From contig CATQJD010000122.1 of NCBI GenBank assembly GCA_958298945.1, positions 158,013-222,012 of the forward strand: a DNA stretch of 64,000 nt. The letters run 5' to 3'. Positions 23,651 through 33,883 of this stretch are shown in pieces; position 1 is the first letter of the stretch, and the number at the start of each line of letters is the position of its first letter. The position numbers were made by a program, and so were the translations under genes. The DNA is from Atherix ibis (taxonomy: Eukaryota; Arthropoda; Insecta; Diptera; Athericidae). The notes below the pieces were generated by a model that saw only the letters and a list, made by a program, of their open reading frames with translations, was not told the origin of the DNA and made no database searches.

Positions 23651-23808
23651 TCTAAGGTACAGTCACAATAATGAATTGTCTGTCAGTAAGAATATTGTAG
23701 TAAGTGTTGGCTCATTAATATATTTCTTAATTTATTGAATATGATTGTAAATCAATTTGCCCTCTCGAATAAAATGTGTTCTCAATAAATGGTTCAGTGG
23801 TCTAGCTA

Positions 23809-23923
23809 CGAGGGTCGTTCAATAAGTCCTTAGAAAATCCGAGAAATTGCGCTCGTAGAGTCGGTAAAGATTTTTTTTTTAAGTAGCATTATCGACAGGA
23901 AAGCTGTCAAAGTTTCAGCTTTT
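23809..23923 (+). mobile_element. Mariner left-end fragment
   Basis: The first 80-110 bases match the left end of the mariner at 47,667, starting with the terminal repeat cgagggtcgttcaataagtc behind a TA, and including the agtagcattatcgacaggaa segment. It keeps a tcaaagtttcagctt sequence that the fuller copy has lost, so it was not derived from that copy. It ends at an AT palindrome (23,924-23,960). No right end was found, so it is a truncated copy. Confidence 0.9.
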
Positions 23924-23960
23924 TTATATCATAATATAATTATATTATATTATGATATAA
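23924..23960. repeat. AT-rich palindrome
   Basis: 15-base arms ttatatcataatata / tatattatgatataa around a 7-base centre, at the broken end of the mariner fragment. Confidence 0.9.
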
Positions 23961-24030
23961 TTTTCCATCGTATTATGCTTATCTGGATACGTTGTTACCC
24001 AATTTGCAGTTATTTAATGTTCATTTTTTA

Positions 24031-24490
24031 CTATTCAATTTGAAATTGTATTCTGTTGGTTTTTTTGATTATCCTTTTGAAGTTTTCGTTGTAGTATTGT
24101 AGGTCTTCATCGAAAACTATGATGTTATTTACGTAGCAGAGTGCATATGAATTAATACTTAATAGTGCTATAGATAGGATTCGTTGAAAACAATTGGTAG
24201 CTATCTTTAGGTTCACGGGTAACCTTTAAAATTGGTAAAAATCCCGATCGGTTAAAAGTGCAGTCAGTAGTCTCGATTTCCCCTCAAGTTCAAAGGAAGG
24301 AATTGGTCGTATTGACGGTAGAGGAAAATGTTGGCCTTCTATTTTATCTAGCACGTCATCTAGGAGTGTTCATGAAAATTAATCATTAACAATCTTCTTA
24401 TTCAGTTACCTATAGTCGACACTTTATCTTTCTTTCTTTTCCAGTCTTGTGCTCCCATTTGAAACTACAATCATAGAGGAATTATATGGC
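24031..24490 (-). pseudogene. Gypsy A reverse transcriptase
   Basis: Minus-strand reading: a NSSMIVVSNGSTRLEKKE block (family: SPxxxPxxxVxKK), VDYR with LNKKIVND (family: VDYRKLNxKTIxD), LLDDVLDKIEGQHFPL, RLPVNLKIATNCFQRIL (family: RMPFGLKNAPATFQRxM) and LCYVNNIIVFDEDLQYYNEN, where the catalytic YLDD has become YVNN, so both key aspartates are gone. Several stops and shifts separate the blocks. Confidence 0.75.
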
Positions 24491-24627
24491 CTTATTGATT
24501 AGAAAACTATATTATCTTCTTCTAATTTTTGAAATTGATTATTGATTATCTTTATATGCTGGAATTTTTCGAAGTTATTATAGAAAGAATTTTCGTCTTT
24601 TCTCTCTGTTGTATATTATCGAAATTG

Positions 24628-24960
24628 CCCCCATTGGTATATTTATTATTTTACCATAGATCCTCAATTCGAAGGTAAACGTTTCATAGTTAATCTTTAC
24701 CATATATTGTACTAGAAAATCACTCTATTATGCTATCAAAGATTATTAGCATGTTATGGTTGACCATATATAGACCGTGTTTTATTACTTTATCTTCATA
24801 TATATGTTTTATGGATTCCAAGCGCTTTGTATACATAGTTTTTCTAGTTATACCCACTATCTTGTTAACTTTTCGGTATTTATTCCCAACATGCGTTTAA
24901 TACCCAGTCATCATTCGTCTTTTCAACATATTATATTCTAGGTTCTCCGCAGTTAGTTAT
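24628..24960 (-). pseudogene. Gypsy A aspartic protease region
   Basis: Readable pieces on the minus strand are HGLYMVNHNMLIIFDSII followed by SDFLVQYMVKINYETFTFEL and YGKIINIPM, matching the C-terminal half of gypsy proteases (family: HxxxVVxxxFxIxxDGIIGxDFLxxxxxxIDYxxxxLxI). The DTG active site is not readable. Confidence 0.55.
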
Positions 24961-24968
24961 TTGAGCTT

Positions 24969-25041
24969 TGTTTAGTACAGAGATTATTACTTCAATTTCG
25001 GTATCTGTTTAGTACAGAGATTATTACTTCAATTTCGGTGA
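24969..25041. repeat. 37-bp tandem duplication
   Basis: Two near-identical 37-base units beginning tgtttagtacagagattatt, head to tail. Confidence 0.9.
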
Positions 25042-25044
25042 CAA

Positions 25045-26980
25045 ATTTCTTTACACAAGAGTTGCCTTGCCGTATAGCTGCCAATATAATGTTTAGGTTG
25101 AGCGCTCTATTTTTTATTTAAATAAGTTTTGTGAAAATAACATTGGCGCTATTAATATATTGCATATATTTTCTTGTTGCCGTTTTGCTTTAAGTATTTT
25201 TCGAAAGCTGCGCATACAAAATAAATTTTATTAATTTTCCACATATGAGAAAAACTACCATTTGGTGAATCCTTTTATATTTTGGTTAATTCCAAGAAGT
25301 TTCTTTTTGTTACTAATGTCCCCAAAAATTTCGGAATTATGTTCGAAGTAGAGACGAGCTTGAAGTTCCTTAGGCTTGGCATTTTCATCGTTTTCAGTTG
25401 TAAAATATTAGAAATGGCATATTCGTAGCTACATCGGAACTACAACTGGATTTTTGTTAGTTTATTTTAAGCTCTTTTTTTATAATTTTCCTAAGGTTTT
25501 TTAAATAATTTTGTGCGATAGAAGTTGAAGTTTAACTTCAATGAAGAAAACCATTGCATTCTTTGTGTTTTCTTCGAGTAAATGTTTTCTTCGATGGGTC
25601 CAATACTTTTTGTCTTTCTGGATGTTAAAGGATTGAAATTATTCGTTTGGAAATAGTAATCACTCATGCATGCGTATAACTAGTCATTTTTACGTAATCG
25701 GTGAGTATGTTTTTTATGTTTAAATATACATTTCGTGGTTGTGAAATTTGATTTATTTTTCATAAGTGATTCTTTATAATCAGCAAATTGTTCGTTATTG
25801 GAATTCTACATTTATTATTTTAGTTATTGTTGTAGACTGTTAAGTTCATACTAGTGATCAGTTTTTTCGGGAGGACGGTATATTAAAAATAAGGGTTATT
25901 GTGCATAGTTCTATAGGTGTTGTAGCCGCGTTCTATAAGGTAGGATCTGAACGTTTAGTGTGTCCTCCTAATAAATAATATCTCAATACGTTAATTATGT
26001 AGTAAGCTGTTAAGTTCTTGTCGTTGTTGGTTTAATCCATTAGCGTTTCACAGAAGGATATATAGGGATTAACTAGTAGAAGTATATATTTACTTATTTA
26101 TGGAGAATATAAGGGTGATAAAAGCAGTTATTAAATTAATTAAAAAGGAACTTTGCAAGACTATAAATTCCTGAATGACAAACTAACTGTATCAGAATGA
26201 CAAACAAAAAACTATAGAAAGCAAATGTATTTTTTTTTGTGAACAAATTATTTAACTATAAGTATACTTGTAAACTTTGAATTTAAGTATTTGAGTTAGA
26301 GCTAGTTACATAAAACCATGTTTCGTAGTCAATGAAAATTATATGTAACGTTTCAAGTTATCAATTTCAGTTAGTACTAAGTAAATTTGCACAATCTATG
26401 TAGACATTTCTAAAACTTCAAGGAAAACTATTAAAATAAAAAAATTGTATGTGTTTTATGGCTCAAGCAGTCGCGCACGATTTATACCAGACTGCCAAGA
26501 TCTATTACAGTATAATCTGCTTTTATAAGCAAGTAAATACATACAAATATATTTATAAGCATACTCACAAATGCGTCGATCGAGTGAAATTTAAAAAAAC
26601 ATTATATTATATTTGTAACCATAAAAGTCGATTGGGTGAAATTGAAAAAAATTTTATATTTTATTTCGGAAGAGATCTTCCAATTTAATCATATCAATTA
26701 AAATAGATTCTTTGTTGTCATAATTTATATTTACAATCTAATTTATTGCAAACCCAAGCTTAAATTAGCTTATATATGTGTTGTGTTGATCTAACGTATG
26801 CAATTTCCCAAGATTCATTTACTGTACCCATGCGATTTCCTACAATTGATTTCCTGTTTATTCCTTATTAGGTTATTTGGACTTTTCTTCTTTAATTCAT
26901 AAACATTGTTGACTTTTAAAAAAAAACAGACAAATTGTAAAGGAAATACAAATGTTTTTTATTTAATGTGAAGTACAATC
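25045..26980. other. Spacer, possible gypsy gag traces
   Basis: On the minus strand 25,420-25,260 reads openly (ENDENAKPKELQARLYFEHN and onward) and lies where gag would precede protease, but no gag motif was found. The rest to 26,980 shows no gene. Confidence 0.35.
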
Positions 26981-26984
26981 GATA

Positions 26985-27620
26985 CAATTAAGTTCTGAAT
27001 AAAACGTCATTCAAATGGCCTCCACGACTTCTTTTGCAGGAACGAATTCGATGAACCCAATTTTCGAGCATTTTTTCCACTAAGTCAAGTCGTATGTCAG
27101 GAATGGCACGTTCAATATTGACTTCTAAAGCTTGAAGAGAGTTTGGTAAAGACCAATGACTTCAAATAACCCGACAAGAAATAGTCTAATGGTGCTAAAT
27201 CACAACTTCTTGGGGGCCATTCAATGTCACAATTTCTTGAAATAATCGAATCTCCAAACTTTTCTCGCAATAATTCGGTTGTTGCACGTGCTGTGTGGCA
27301 CGTAGCCCCGTCTTGTTGGAACCAGATGTTGTAAATATCAACTTCATCCAATTTCGGCCATAAAAAGTTGGTTCTATATCGCTATCCATTGACAGTAACG
27401 GTGGTACCAGCTTCATTTCGAAAGAAATACGGACCGATGATTCCACCAGACCAAAAACCCTACCAAACTGTCAATTTAGGTGAATGTAATAGGTGTTCGT
27501 GAATAATTTGTGGATTTTCTTCGCACCACAATCGACAGTTTTGTTTATTTACCGCACCACTCAGATGAAAGTGAGCTCCGATAAGACGATGATTTTCTTT
27601 AAAAAGTTGCAATTGGAGAA
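26985..27620 (-). pseudogene. Tc1/mariner-superfamily transposase, copy 3 (5' truncated)
   Basis: The best preserved of the three copies of this transposase type. On the minus strand: AHFHLSGAVNKQNCRLWCEE, HSPKLTVW followed by a stop, SGGIIGPYFFRNEAGTTVTV, IWFQQDGATCHTA (second catalytic Asp), PPRSCDLAPLDYFLSGYLKS (third catalytic Asp), and a C-terminal EFVPAKEVVEAI-like tail in another frame. The N-terminal DNA-binding half is absent. The codon for the first catalytic Asp, in the usual SDEAHF block, falls in a small deletion (about four bases) at about 27,573-27,583. At least two more frameshifts occur. This copy retains the block that copies 1 and 2 have lost. Confidence 0.85.
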
Positions 27621-28780
27621 CGATTATTTTGATAATAAAATTAAATAATTTGTTAATGTTGTTCTTGCGTATATCTATCCATGATGAAATTGTAAATATT
27701 ACTGAATAAAACGAAAAAAAATATGTGTATTACAAATGGCCGAAACGTCAACACATCTGCTACCACTGCTTTCGGTACTACAATTTGCAAATGAAAGTAA
27801 TTTCTATTACTCGCATTTATGGTACAGCAGTCCGTTGGGTATTATTAAACTCTCACATTGTGCCCAGTATTCTTTTATAGTTACACTCATACTTGCAGCT
27901 TCATGCCACCGAGGTTTCTCTATTCTATTTTTTACCCATTCCAAACCAATATTATATTTGCTCCATCAGCAAATTCATGAGATCGAAAAAATAAGTTAAT
28001 TTAAATTCGCTGATTTTATTTTAATAATTATTTGATGGTATGATTTTAATAATTATTTGATGATATTTCTAAAAATGCATCATAATACATTAAGTGACTT
28101 GATTCTACATTCCATGATTATACAATACATACGTTTGCACTTCATATGGTTTCAGCATAGAACGAGTCATAGACCAAAGCATTGCGATTCATAATTTCAG
28201 ATTTCGTTAGCGAACAACAATTATGCACACAAGTGCATTATCCGTTCAATGGCTTCTAAGTATGTTCAATCCCACCAATACTAAAAAACAATAATTTTCT
28301 TCAAGAAGGGAGAATAATATTATAATTTTTATATTAATATACGATAATTGTCGTCTCATGTAACTGATGTCTTACATAATTTGGTTTATATTAAATATAT
28401 ATTATGACATTTATTTTGATATTTAATATAGTAAATATCATGCTTAATTTTAAATTTTTACATTCTGATTTCATTTACTTACTTGATTTTATTGATTTCA
28501 ATTCTCATGATTTTCATTTCATTATTTCTAACATTGATAGTTTATATTTATATTTATTTATATCATTATGTTATTATTGTATGTGGGAATATGTGTATTT
28601 ATACAATTTTGTATTTTTTAAATATATTTTTATTTATCTACTACATTTATATTTAATTATAATTATATTTTGACATTTAATTTCTAATAGATATTATTAT
28701 TTTAATAGTGGGCAATTTCTTTTTTATTTATTTTATTTATTCATAAATTTATTTTAAATTTTACATAATATTATTTCAGT
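27621..28780. other. AT-rich spacer, no gene seen
   Basis: No coding similarity recognised. The open frames at 27,736-27,999 and 28,404-28,673 (plus) have the amino-acid bias of random AT-rich DNA. A two-copy repeat of tttaataattatttgatg lies at about 28,018-28,064. Confidence 0.5.
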
Positions 28781-28790
28781 AATGGGTATT

Positions 28791-29372
28791 ATTACCCGAT
28801 TGTGTGGTGCAATGGTCAAGGTGACCGACTCACATTCGGTAGGTGGCGGGTTCAATTCCCGCTGCCACCATCTCGGCATTGGTGCCGGGGTGAAAGGCCT
28901 GACTACAAGCCTTATATATGTAGTCCGTACGGTTCCCCAACGTCACTGGAGGTTGCTTCGCTGGTCTGATAAGCCGCAAGCTATAAAAAACACACCCTAT
29001 CAAAGAAACAGCACAAGAAGAAGCATCCGGACCGCAGCTCAGGCAAGAACTCATTTTGGCTTTCATCGTACTCAGGGCAAAAACCGTACCTCAGGCAAAA
29101 ACCCAAGACCGTACCTCAGGCAAAAACCCAAAATTGCAGAAGCAGATGGAAGAGAGTTCACGGAAGCATCCGGACCGTACCTCAAGACCGTACCTCAGGC
29201 AAAAACCCAAGGCAGAAGTAGACGGAAGAGAGTTAACGGAGTTTTCTAGTGCCGCTATGTGCTCCATAGGAGCGGCTGTGTTGTCATGACTATGTGTGTA
29301 TAAAAATACATATATGTGTTAAAAAATTGTACAGATGTAGAAAATGAAAACCTGTCAAATAAATAAAAGAAA
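28791..29372 (+). mobile_element. tRNA-derived SINE
   Basis: A short retroposon flanked by a 10-base direct repeat, aatgggtatt, at 28,781-28,790 and 29,373-29,382. The head is tRNA-like (see next entry). The body (28,870-29,250) contains several tandem copies of a unit around accgtacctcaggcaaaaac at about 29,085-29,210 and a repeated gcatccggacc block. The tail is A-rich (caaataaataaaagaaa). Open frames across the body are a by-product of its GC content. Transcription would be by RNA polymerase III from the internal promoter and mobility would depend on a LINE. Confidence 0.85.
28799..28870 (+). other. tRNA-like head of the SINE (Val-CAC type)
   Basis: Box B-like ggttcaattcc sits in a perfect T-arm (gcggg-ttcaatt-cccgc). 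A perfect 5-bp anticodon stem (accga/tcggt) carries a 7-base loop ctcacat, whose middle triplet is CAC with T before it, the anticodon of a valine tRNA. Box A-like tggtcaaggtg is present but the D-arm is shortened and the acceptor stem pairs only in part, so it is a SINE head and not a working tRNA gene. gccacca follows the T-arm. Confidence 0.75.
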
Positions 29373-29382
29373 AATGGGTATT

Positions 29383-29690
29383 TGTTACTATTGTGTAAAT
29401 GTTATGTTACATCATTTACTAAATTAATTTGAATCATGTTTTTCTTTCAATTTTCATTTTGTACCATTCGTGAGATTAATATATCAATTACGTTGTACGC
29501 TGAAGGAATTACAGTCTTATCCTCATGTTGATTTTTTCTGTGCCCTTATCTTAAATTTTTCGCTATATCTTGTGATCTTTTATTTAAGTTCCATCATATA
29601 TGTATCTATGTTATAAAATATCCTACGTTCTACCGAAAACATGTTCAAATGCACTATATTTAGCCTCTGTATATGGAATTATACTGTTCA
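29383..29690. other. Spacer, no gene seen
   Basis: AT-rich; nothing recognised. Confidence 0.5.
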
Positions 29691-29739
29691 CGAAAACGTA
29701 ATGGGGCATTAATTCATTCCAGTTGTCATTAGCAAATGA

Positions 29740-29850
29740 TAAAAGATATTTGTTACTGGTTTCTTTCAATCGAGATTATACTGTTTAATTATTTGATACT
29801 GGTTTCTTTCAATCGTTCACTGGTTTCTTTCAGTCGAGATTATACTGTAA
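29740..29850. repeat. Short interspersed direct duplications
   Basis: actggtttctttcaatcg occurs three times and cgagattatactgt twice within 100 bases. Confidence 0.9.
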
Positions 29851-30360
29851 CGTCACGATATATTTTTGTCCCTACGATAGTCTTAATGGTCCCACTGTAT
29901 CTCTTGATATAATTTAGAGGATACGGTTAGGAGTTTCCGTTATTATTAGTGCGTGTTTTATACTATTGCATCCCCCTTGTGGAGTAGACTGATACTCCTT
30001 AATTTCGATCACTTGATCCTGATTCTCTTCCTCTTGACTAGAATGAATTTGTTTTTCTTGATTCTGACTTAGCTGCTCCTATACTCGTAAATACTGATTC
30101 TCTTCCTCTTGACTTAATCATAGCTGCTCCTATAGATACTGACTTGGTTCTCCTTGTCGGAAGCTTTATTATTTAATAAAGGAGAATAAATCCGATATAT
30201 CGACTGCAGGTTGTCTAGTTGTAGATGAAGTTTTGTGCATTTCTACCACTGCACCTTCATCTTATCCAGCCACTCCTCCACAAGGTGGCTACTGCTCTCC
30301 TCGTTAAAAACTAGGCTATCTTGATGTTTTCAACATTTTTCCCTATCTCCCTTCTGATAC
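29830..30360 (-). pseudogene. Ty3/gypsy integrase fragment B
   Basis: On the minus strand a frame open apart from four or five stops reads SQEEENQDQVIEIKEYQSTP, then QGGCN (family: EYHxTPxGGHQG, just before the zinc finger), HALIITETPNRIL (family: MVITxTPxxPF) and DTVGPLRLS with GQKYIVTL (start of the integrase core). The HHCC zinc finger between these blocks is deleted. The upstream Glu/Gln-rich linker holds two copies each of gaggaagagaatcag and taggagcagc-type units (30,005-30,140). The fragment ends where the R1-type LINE begins near 30,366. Different from remnant A, whose integrase is at 22,640-22,820. Confidence 0.65.
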
Positions 30361-30365
30361 CAAAA

Positions 30366-31372
30366 TGTTACCGGTGGGGTGGACTGGATGGTCTACGGGG
30401 AGGAGGTCGCGGCTGAGATCTGTGAGTTTACTAGATTTCAGTCGATGCGTTTGGAGGAAAAGGTGGTTGAACTGAGCAGATGCGTGAATGTTGTGAATGA
30501 TAGGTGTATGAGTAAAAGAGTAGAGGGGCGTAGGAGAGCGACTCCATGGTGGAACCGGGAGCTCGGCTTGGAAAAGAGAAAAGTTGGTGGGTTGCGTAGG
30601 ATCTACCAGCGATGTAGACGCCGTGGTGTAGATGCGCACACTGAAGGTGTGACCTTCAGGGCGGCCAGAGCTGAGTATGTGATAAGTATTAGACTTGCCA
30701 AGAAAAAGCACTGGCAGAAGTATGTGAATGAAATTGGAAATGCGGATGTATGGGGTCCGGTGTATCGTTTATGTATGCGCAAAGGTGCTCGAAATGATAT
30801 TTCGAGTATCAGAGTGAATGACGGGTATACGAGTAATTGGGAGGACAGTGTGAATGCGTTGATGAGTGACTTCTTTCCTGGGATTGAAAGGCAAGAAGAA
30901 GTGACTGTCATTCCGAACGTGTGCTTTGCCTCTGCGTGTGGTTTTGAGTTTGGTCTGTCCTTTGGGTATTTGCTCACGGGGCGCGGCAGTATGAATGGGT
31001 TCCTGTATAGGCGTAGTCTGGCTACGGAGGCTAGATGCCCTTGTGGGGCGGAGGAGGAGAGTATTAAGCACTTTCTCGTAGACTGTAGCCTGTATGGGGA
31101 CTTGCGTGACTTAGGTGCATGTGGAATCGTGGTGAATGAGGAGGGTGTGGATGTGAGTGGTGTGTTGAGTGTGAAAGAGAGATATGAATGCTTGAATGCG
31201 TTTGCCGTGGCACTTTTTGAGAGAAGAATGAGAATGGTGCGTGAATGAGTGCGTGAATGACACGCAGGGTGGCTACAACCAGGTGAAAGACCAAGGTCGA
31301 TTCCGGTTGTACTTTCGGGTTTTGGCGGACCCAAGTACCTGAGCTGGCTTAGTGGTGCCTAGGAGTTTACAA
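30366..31372 (+). pseudogene. R1-type LINE ORF2 with the RT core deleted
   Basis: A 289-codon open frame (30,379-31,248) that joins the two ends of an R1-clade ORF2 (TRAS/Waldo-like). Residues 1-130 match the linker between endonuclease and RT (TPWWNRELGLEKRKVGGLRR, RAARAEYVISIRLAKKKHW). Residues 195-289 match the C-terminal region (GYLLTGRGSMNGFLYRR, then the zinc-finger-like RCPCGAEEESIKHFLVDC). The reverse transcriptase that should lie between, with its FADD motif, is absent, and the join near residues 175-190 keeps the frame. The 5' endonuclease is also missing, so the ATG is not a native start. The frame is GC-richer than its surroundings. The stop at 31,249 is followed by a short 3' UTR. 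Confidence 0.8.
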
Positions 31373-32108
31373 GATTCCTTACCGTAGCTCTATGAGCGGA
31401 GTACAAACCAAAGTACTCTTAAAACAAAAATGGGTACCACGGTGATCGGGAGCCCCACAGTAGAATATACTGTGCCCGATCGAGGTGAGGCGCCATTTGG
31501 CAGCAACGTGGTGGTTGTGGTTAATACCCATGTCGCGGGTACGGTCTTCGGATCGCAGGTGTGAGGTAACTGGCAAATGTAGCAATGCATTGCACTTATC
31601 TCGGGCACTGTCACTGCTTATGACAGTAGAGGTTTAGATAGTCCTCGCCACCAGCAGGTGGAGAGTCAGCTTGTAACTGATTCTATCTGTTAACTGCCAG
31701 TAATGGTGGTGCGTTGATCGAGCGTATCTCGATTCCTATAGTCGTGGGCGACTCGTGGTCTTGGGGTTTGGACAACTAGGTCACGTTAAATAACAATTTC
31801 TCACTTACGTAAATTCAGTGCCCAACAATGGTGAGGCGCTTTAGACAGCAACATAGTGGCTGTGGTTGATACCCATGTCTGGGGTGGGAGTTAACCGTCA
31901 ATAACTTGCAATTATCTCTGGCACTGTCAATGCTAATGATAGCAGAGGTTTAGGTAGCCTTACCACCAGCAGTGTGAGTAGTCAGCTTGTAACTGATTAC
32001 AAACTGTTAACTGCCAGTAATGGTGGTTCGTTGATTGAGCATAACTCAATCCCTATGGTCGTAGACGACTCGTGGTTTTATGTTTAACGATAGATAAATC
32101 ACGTTGCT
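31373..32108 (+). repeat. Two tandem copies of the LINE 3' unit
   Basis: Unit 1 (31,373-31,804, 432 bp) and a shorter unit 2 (about 31,805-32,108) share strings such as ggtgaggcgc, gtggttgtggtt/gtggctgtggtt, gttaactgccagtaatggtg and cgactcgtggt. Unit 1 is the same sequence as the 380-bp insert at 7954-8333. They follow the R1-type ORF on the same strand, consistent with 3' UTR repeats of that LINE or with short elements inserted next to it. Confidence 0.85.
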
Positions 32109-32156
32109 AAGCTACTTCTTAGCTTTAATCAGTCATTCCTCAATTACTGTTCAGAT

Positions 32157-32290
32157 AAAACTCACTCATATGAGCAGAACTCATATTTATACTGCTCTGG
32201 CGTATTCTAGAATATTCTGGCTTAATGTGGAACTCTCTAGAACTTCTTTTCTGGAATCTTCTAGAATATACCAGATGCATGTTACGATGT
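32157..32290 (-). promoter_or_regulatory. Heat-shock-element array with TATA box
   Basis: On the minus strand, reading toward lower coordinates: a perfect four-block TTCnnGAAnnTTCnnGAA at 32,266-32,249, a GAAnnCTCnnGAA with one mismatch at 32,242-32,230, a perfect TTCnnGAAnnTTC at 32,217-32,205 (GAAnnTTCnnGAA on this strand), then TATAAATA at 32,191-32,184. This is the layout of an insect heat-shock promoter (HSF trimer sites just upstream of TATA). It is followed on that strand by the repeat units and the gypsy B fragment, and no heat-shock coding sequence is nearby, so an LTR promoter is likely. Confidence 0.6.
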
Positions 32291-32294
32291 AACG

Positions 32295-32298
<4 letters not shown>

Positions 32299-32346
<48 letters not shown>

Positions 32347-32351
32347 ATATA
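32299..32351. repeat. (AT)n / (GTAT)n microsatellite
   Basis: Simple AT dinucleotide run followed by three gtat units. Confidence 0.97.
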
Positions 32352-32563
32352 AATTAGATCAGATATCTTGATTATATCATAAGCTTTATACTTTAAATTA
32401 CTAGAATACACATTAGTTTCAGTATGGATTTACGGTCTCAGTATGGATTTACGAAGGGTAAATAAATAGAGTATATATGGATGTGTATAAAAAGGTATGT
32501 TACACAAAGTATGAATCGGTATATATGGCATTAAATCGCATCATTGAGCGGCTTAAGGAGGTT

Positions 32564-33132
32564 TCATGCGAGGAAACTTTTCCATTGAGGCATTACTTGC
32601 ATAAAAGGTATGCGGCCGAATACGGATGCAATGGGAACATTGTTCTTCTCTAGATAGTGCATGGCTGCCCGCAGGGATCTGCGGCTAGCTCCGCCACGTA
32701 AAATATGATAATGAATGGTCTCTTGGTGCAATTGGAGGGGACCAGTTTCGATGTGATCGTATTTTCGAATAATCTTCGAAAATAGGAGCACATCGCAACC
32801 TACAAATCGATATACTCTTACAATAAAAATATTTATCTCTGGAACTGCTCATATTTATCTCTGGAACCGCTCTTCTGTAATCTTTTATAAGAGACCAGGG
32901 TCATTTTTCATCTTAACCTTACCACTTTCCAAGAAATACCCATCTTCGGCATCATTTCATCCATAATGACTGACCAGGCGAGCGATGTGCACACTCTTCG
33001 GAGGTCCATCCTTATTGTTCTAAGATGCGGCATAAAATTCCATTTAACTTTGTAATAGCTCAGACTGGACCATCCCAACTGTCCTACAATTTCGGCGATT
33101 TTCCTTGACAATGCGTAGGTTTGTATAATCAA
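32564..33132 (-). other. Unidentified ORFs, GC-richer island
   Basis: Two minus-strand frames: 33,132-32,908 (74 codons, with KIAEIVGQLGWSSLSYYKVK and CTSLAWSVIMDEMMPKMG) and 32,791-32,564 (75 codons, with LHQETIHYHILRGGASRRSL and MHYLEKNNVPIASVFGRIPF). Base and codon use differ from the AT-rich flanks, which suggests past coding, but neither was recognised. They are in different frames with a 22-base tandem duplication between them (32,829-32,872). They could be exons of a host gene, a degenerate viral or transposon protein, or chance. They sit directly downstream (minus sense) of Jockey copy 2. Confidence 0.35.
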
Positions 33133-33883
33133 ACCATATGCTCCTCGTCTTTTTATTTTTTATTTATTTTTTATTTTTACAGATATTTAAAACTACAACA
33201 TAGTAATAAGCAAATTTGGGCAATAGTATTAATTAGCTTGAAAGGTTGTGGGGAGTAAATATCCAATGAAGTTCCTCCTGCTAGCGTGTGTTTCTGTTAA
33301 GCCTCAGTATTTTAGTTAATCACGCGACCAGTGACGCTTAAGTCTTTGATGGGTATTTCTAGGGAAGGAAGTGGAGGATAGTTCTTGAACAAGAGGATTA
33401 TTATTGTTGAGGACACGGGAACGGAACTTTTTATAACGAGATACAGCCACGTCAAAAACAAATGGGACTTTAACATCACGATGAATAACAGTATTGCGAA
33501 CATAAAAGGGGGCATCGACAATTGTACGGAGTATTTTTGATTAAAGGGATTGTATTCGATGGGAATTAGAAGGCTTAGTAGATCCCCAGAGTTCTAGTCC
33601 GTATGTTCATATGTGTTTCAGTAAGGTATTGTATATCAGTACTTTGCTGTCTATATTAAGTTTGGAACGTTTGTCTAGAAGTCGAAGTAGTTTAAGGTAA
33701 CGTCTTTTTAGTTTTGGTCTTTTAAGTCTTGTATGTGGGTTCCATGTCATGCGTTTGTCTTAGTACATTCCTTGGTACCGAGCTTCGTTGTGGTGAGGTA
33801 TGGCACTGCCATTAAGGTATATGGGAGGGAATGACTCACGATGGAGAGTGAAAGTTACCTGGGTAGATTTACGTTCATTGATT

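Larger units (their letters stand above)
22640..24960 (-). mobile_element. Ty3/gypsy pol remnant A
   Basis: A decayed LTR retrotransposon on the minus strand whose pol domains appear in canonical order: protease (24,960-24,628), reverse transcriptase (24,490-24,031), RNase H (23,650-23,434) and integrase (22,820-22,640). Each is recognised by short motifs only and all carry stops and shifts. A mariner end fragment lies between RT and RNase H at 23,809-23,923. No LTRs were recognised. Upstream sequence to about 26,100 may hold gag. Confidence 0.7.

Noticed and set aside
28404..28673. 89-codon plus-strand ORF rich in Phe, Tyr and Leu
   Set aside because: Very AT-rich, looks like a chance membrane-like frame.
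28799..28870. A functional tRNA-Val gene
   Set aside because: D-arm shortened, acceptor stem only partly paired, and it is followed by a SINE body with target duplications.
28782..29249. 155-codon ORF starting MGIITRLCGAMV
   Set aside because: It runs through the tRNA-like head and repeat body of the SINE; the frame is a by-product.
22640..29960. Pair of LTRs (the sequences near 22,740-22,820 and 29,870-29,960 resemble each other)
   Set aside because: On the minus strand both translate as the start of a gypsy integrase core, so they are coding similarity between two elements.
30603..31334. 243-codon minus-strand ORF
   Set aside because: Antisense to the R1-type LINE frame; long only because of its GC content.
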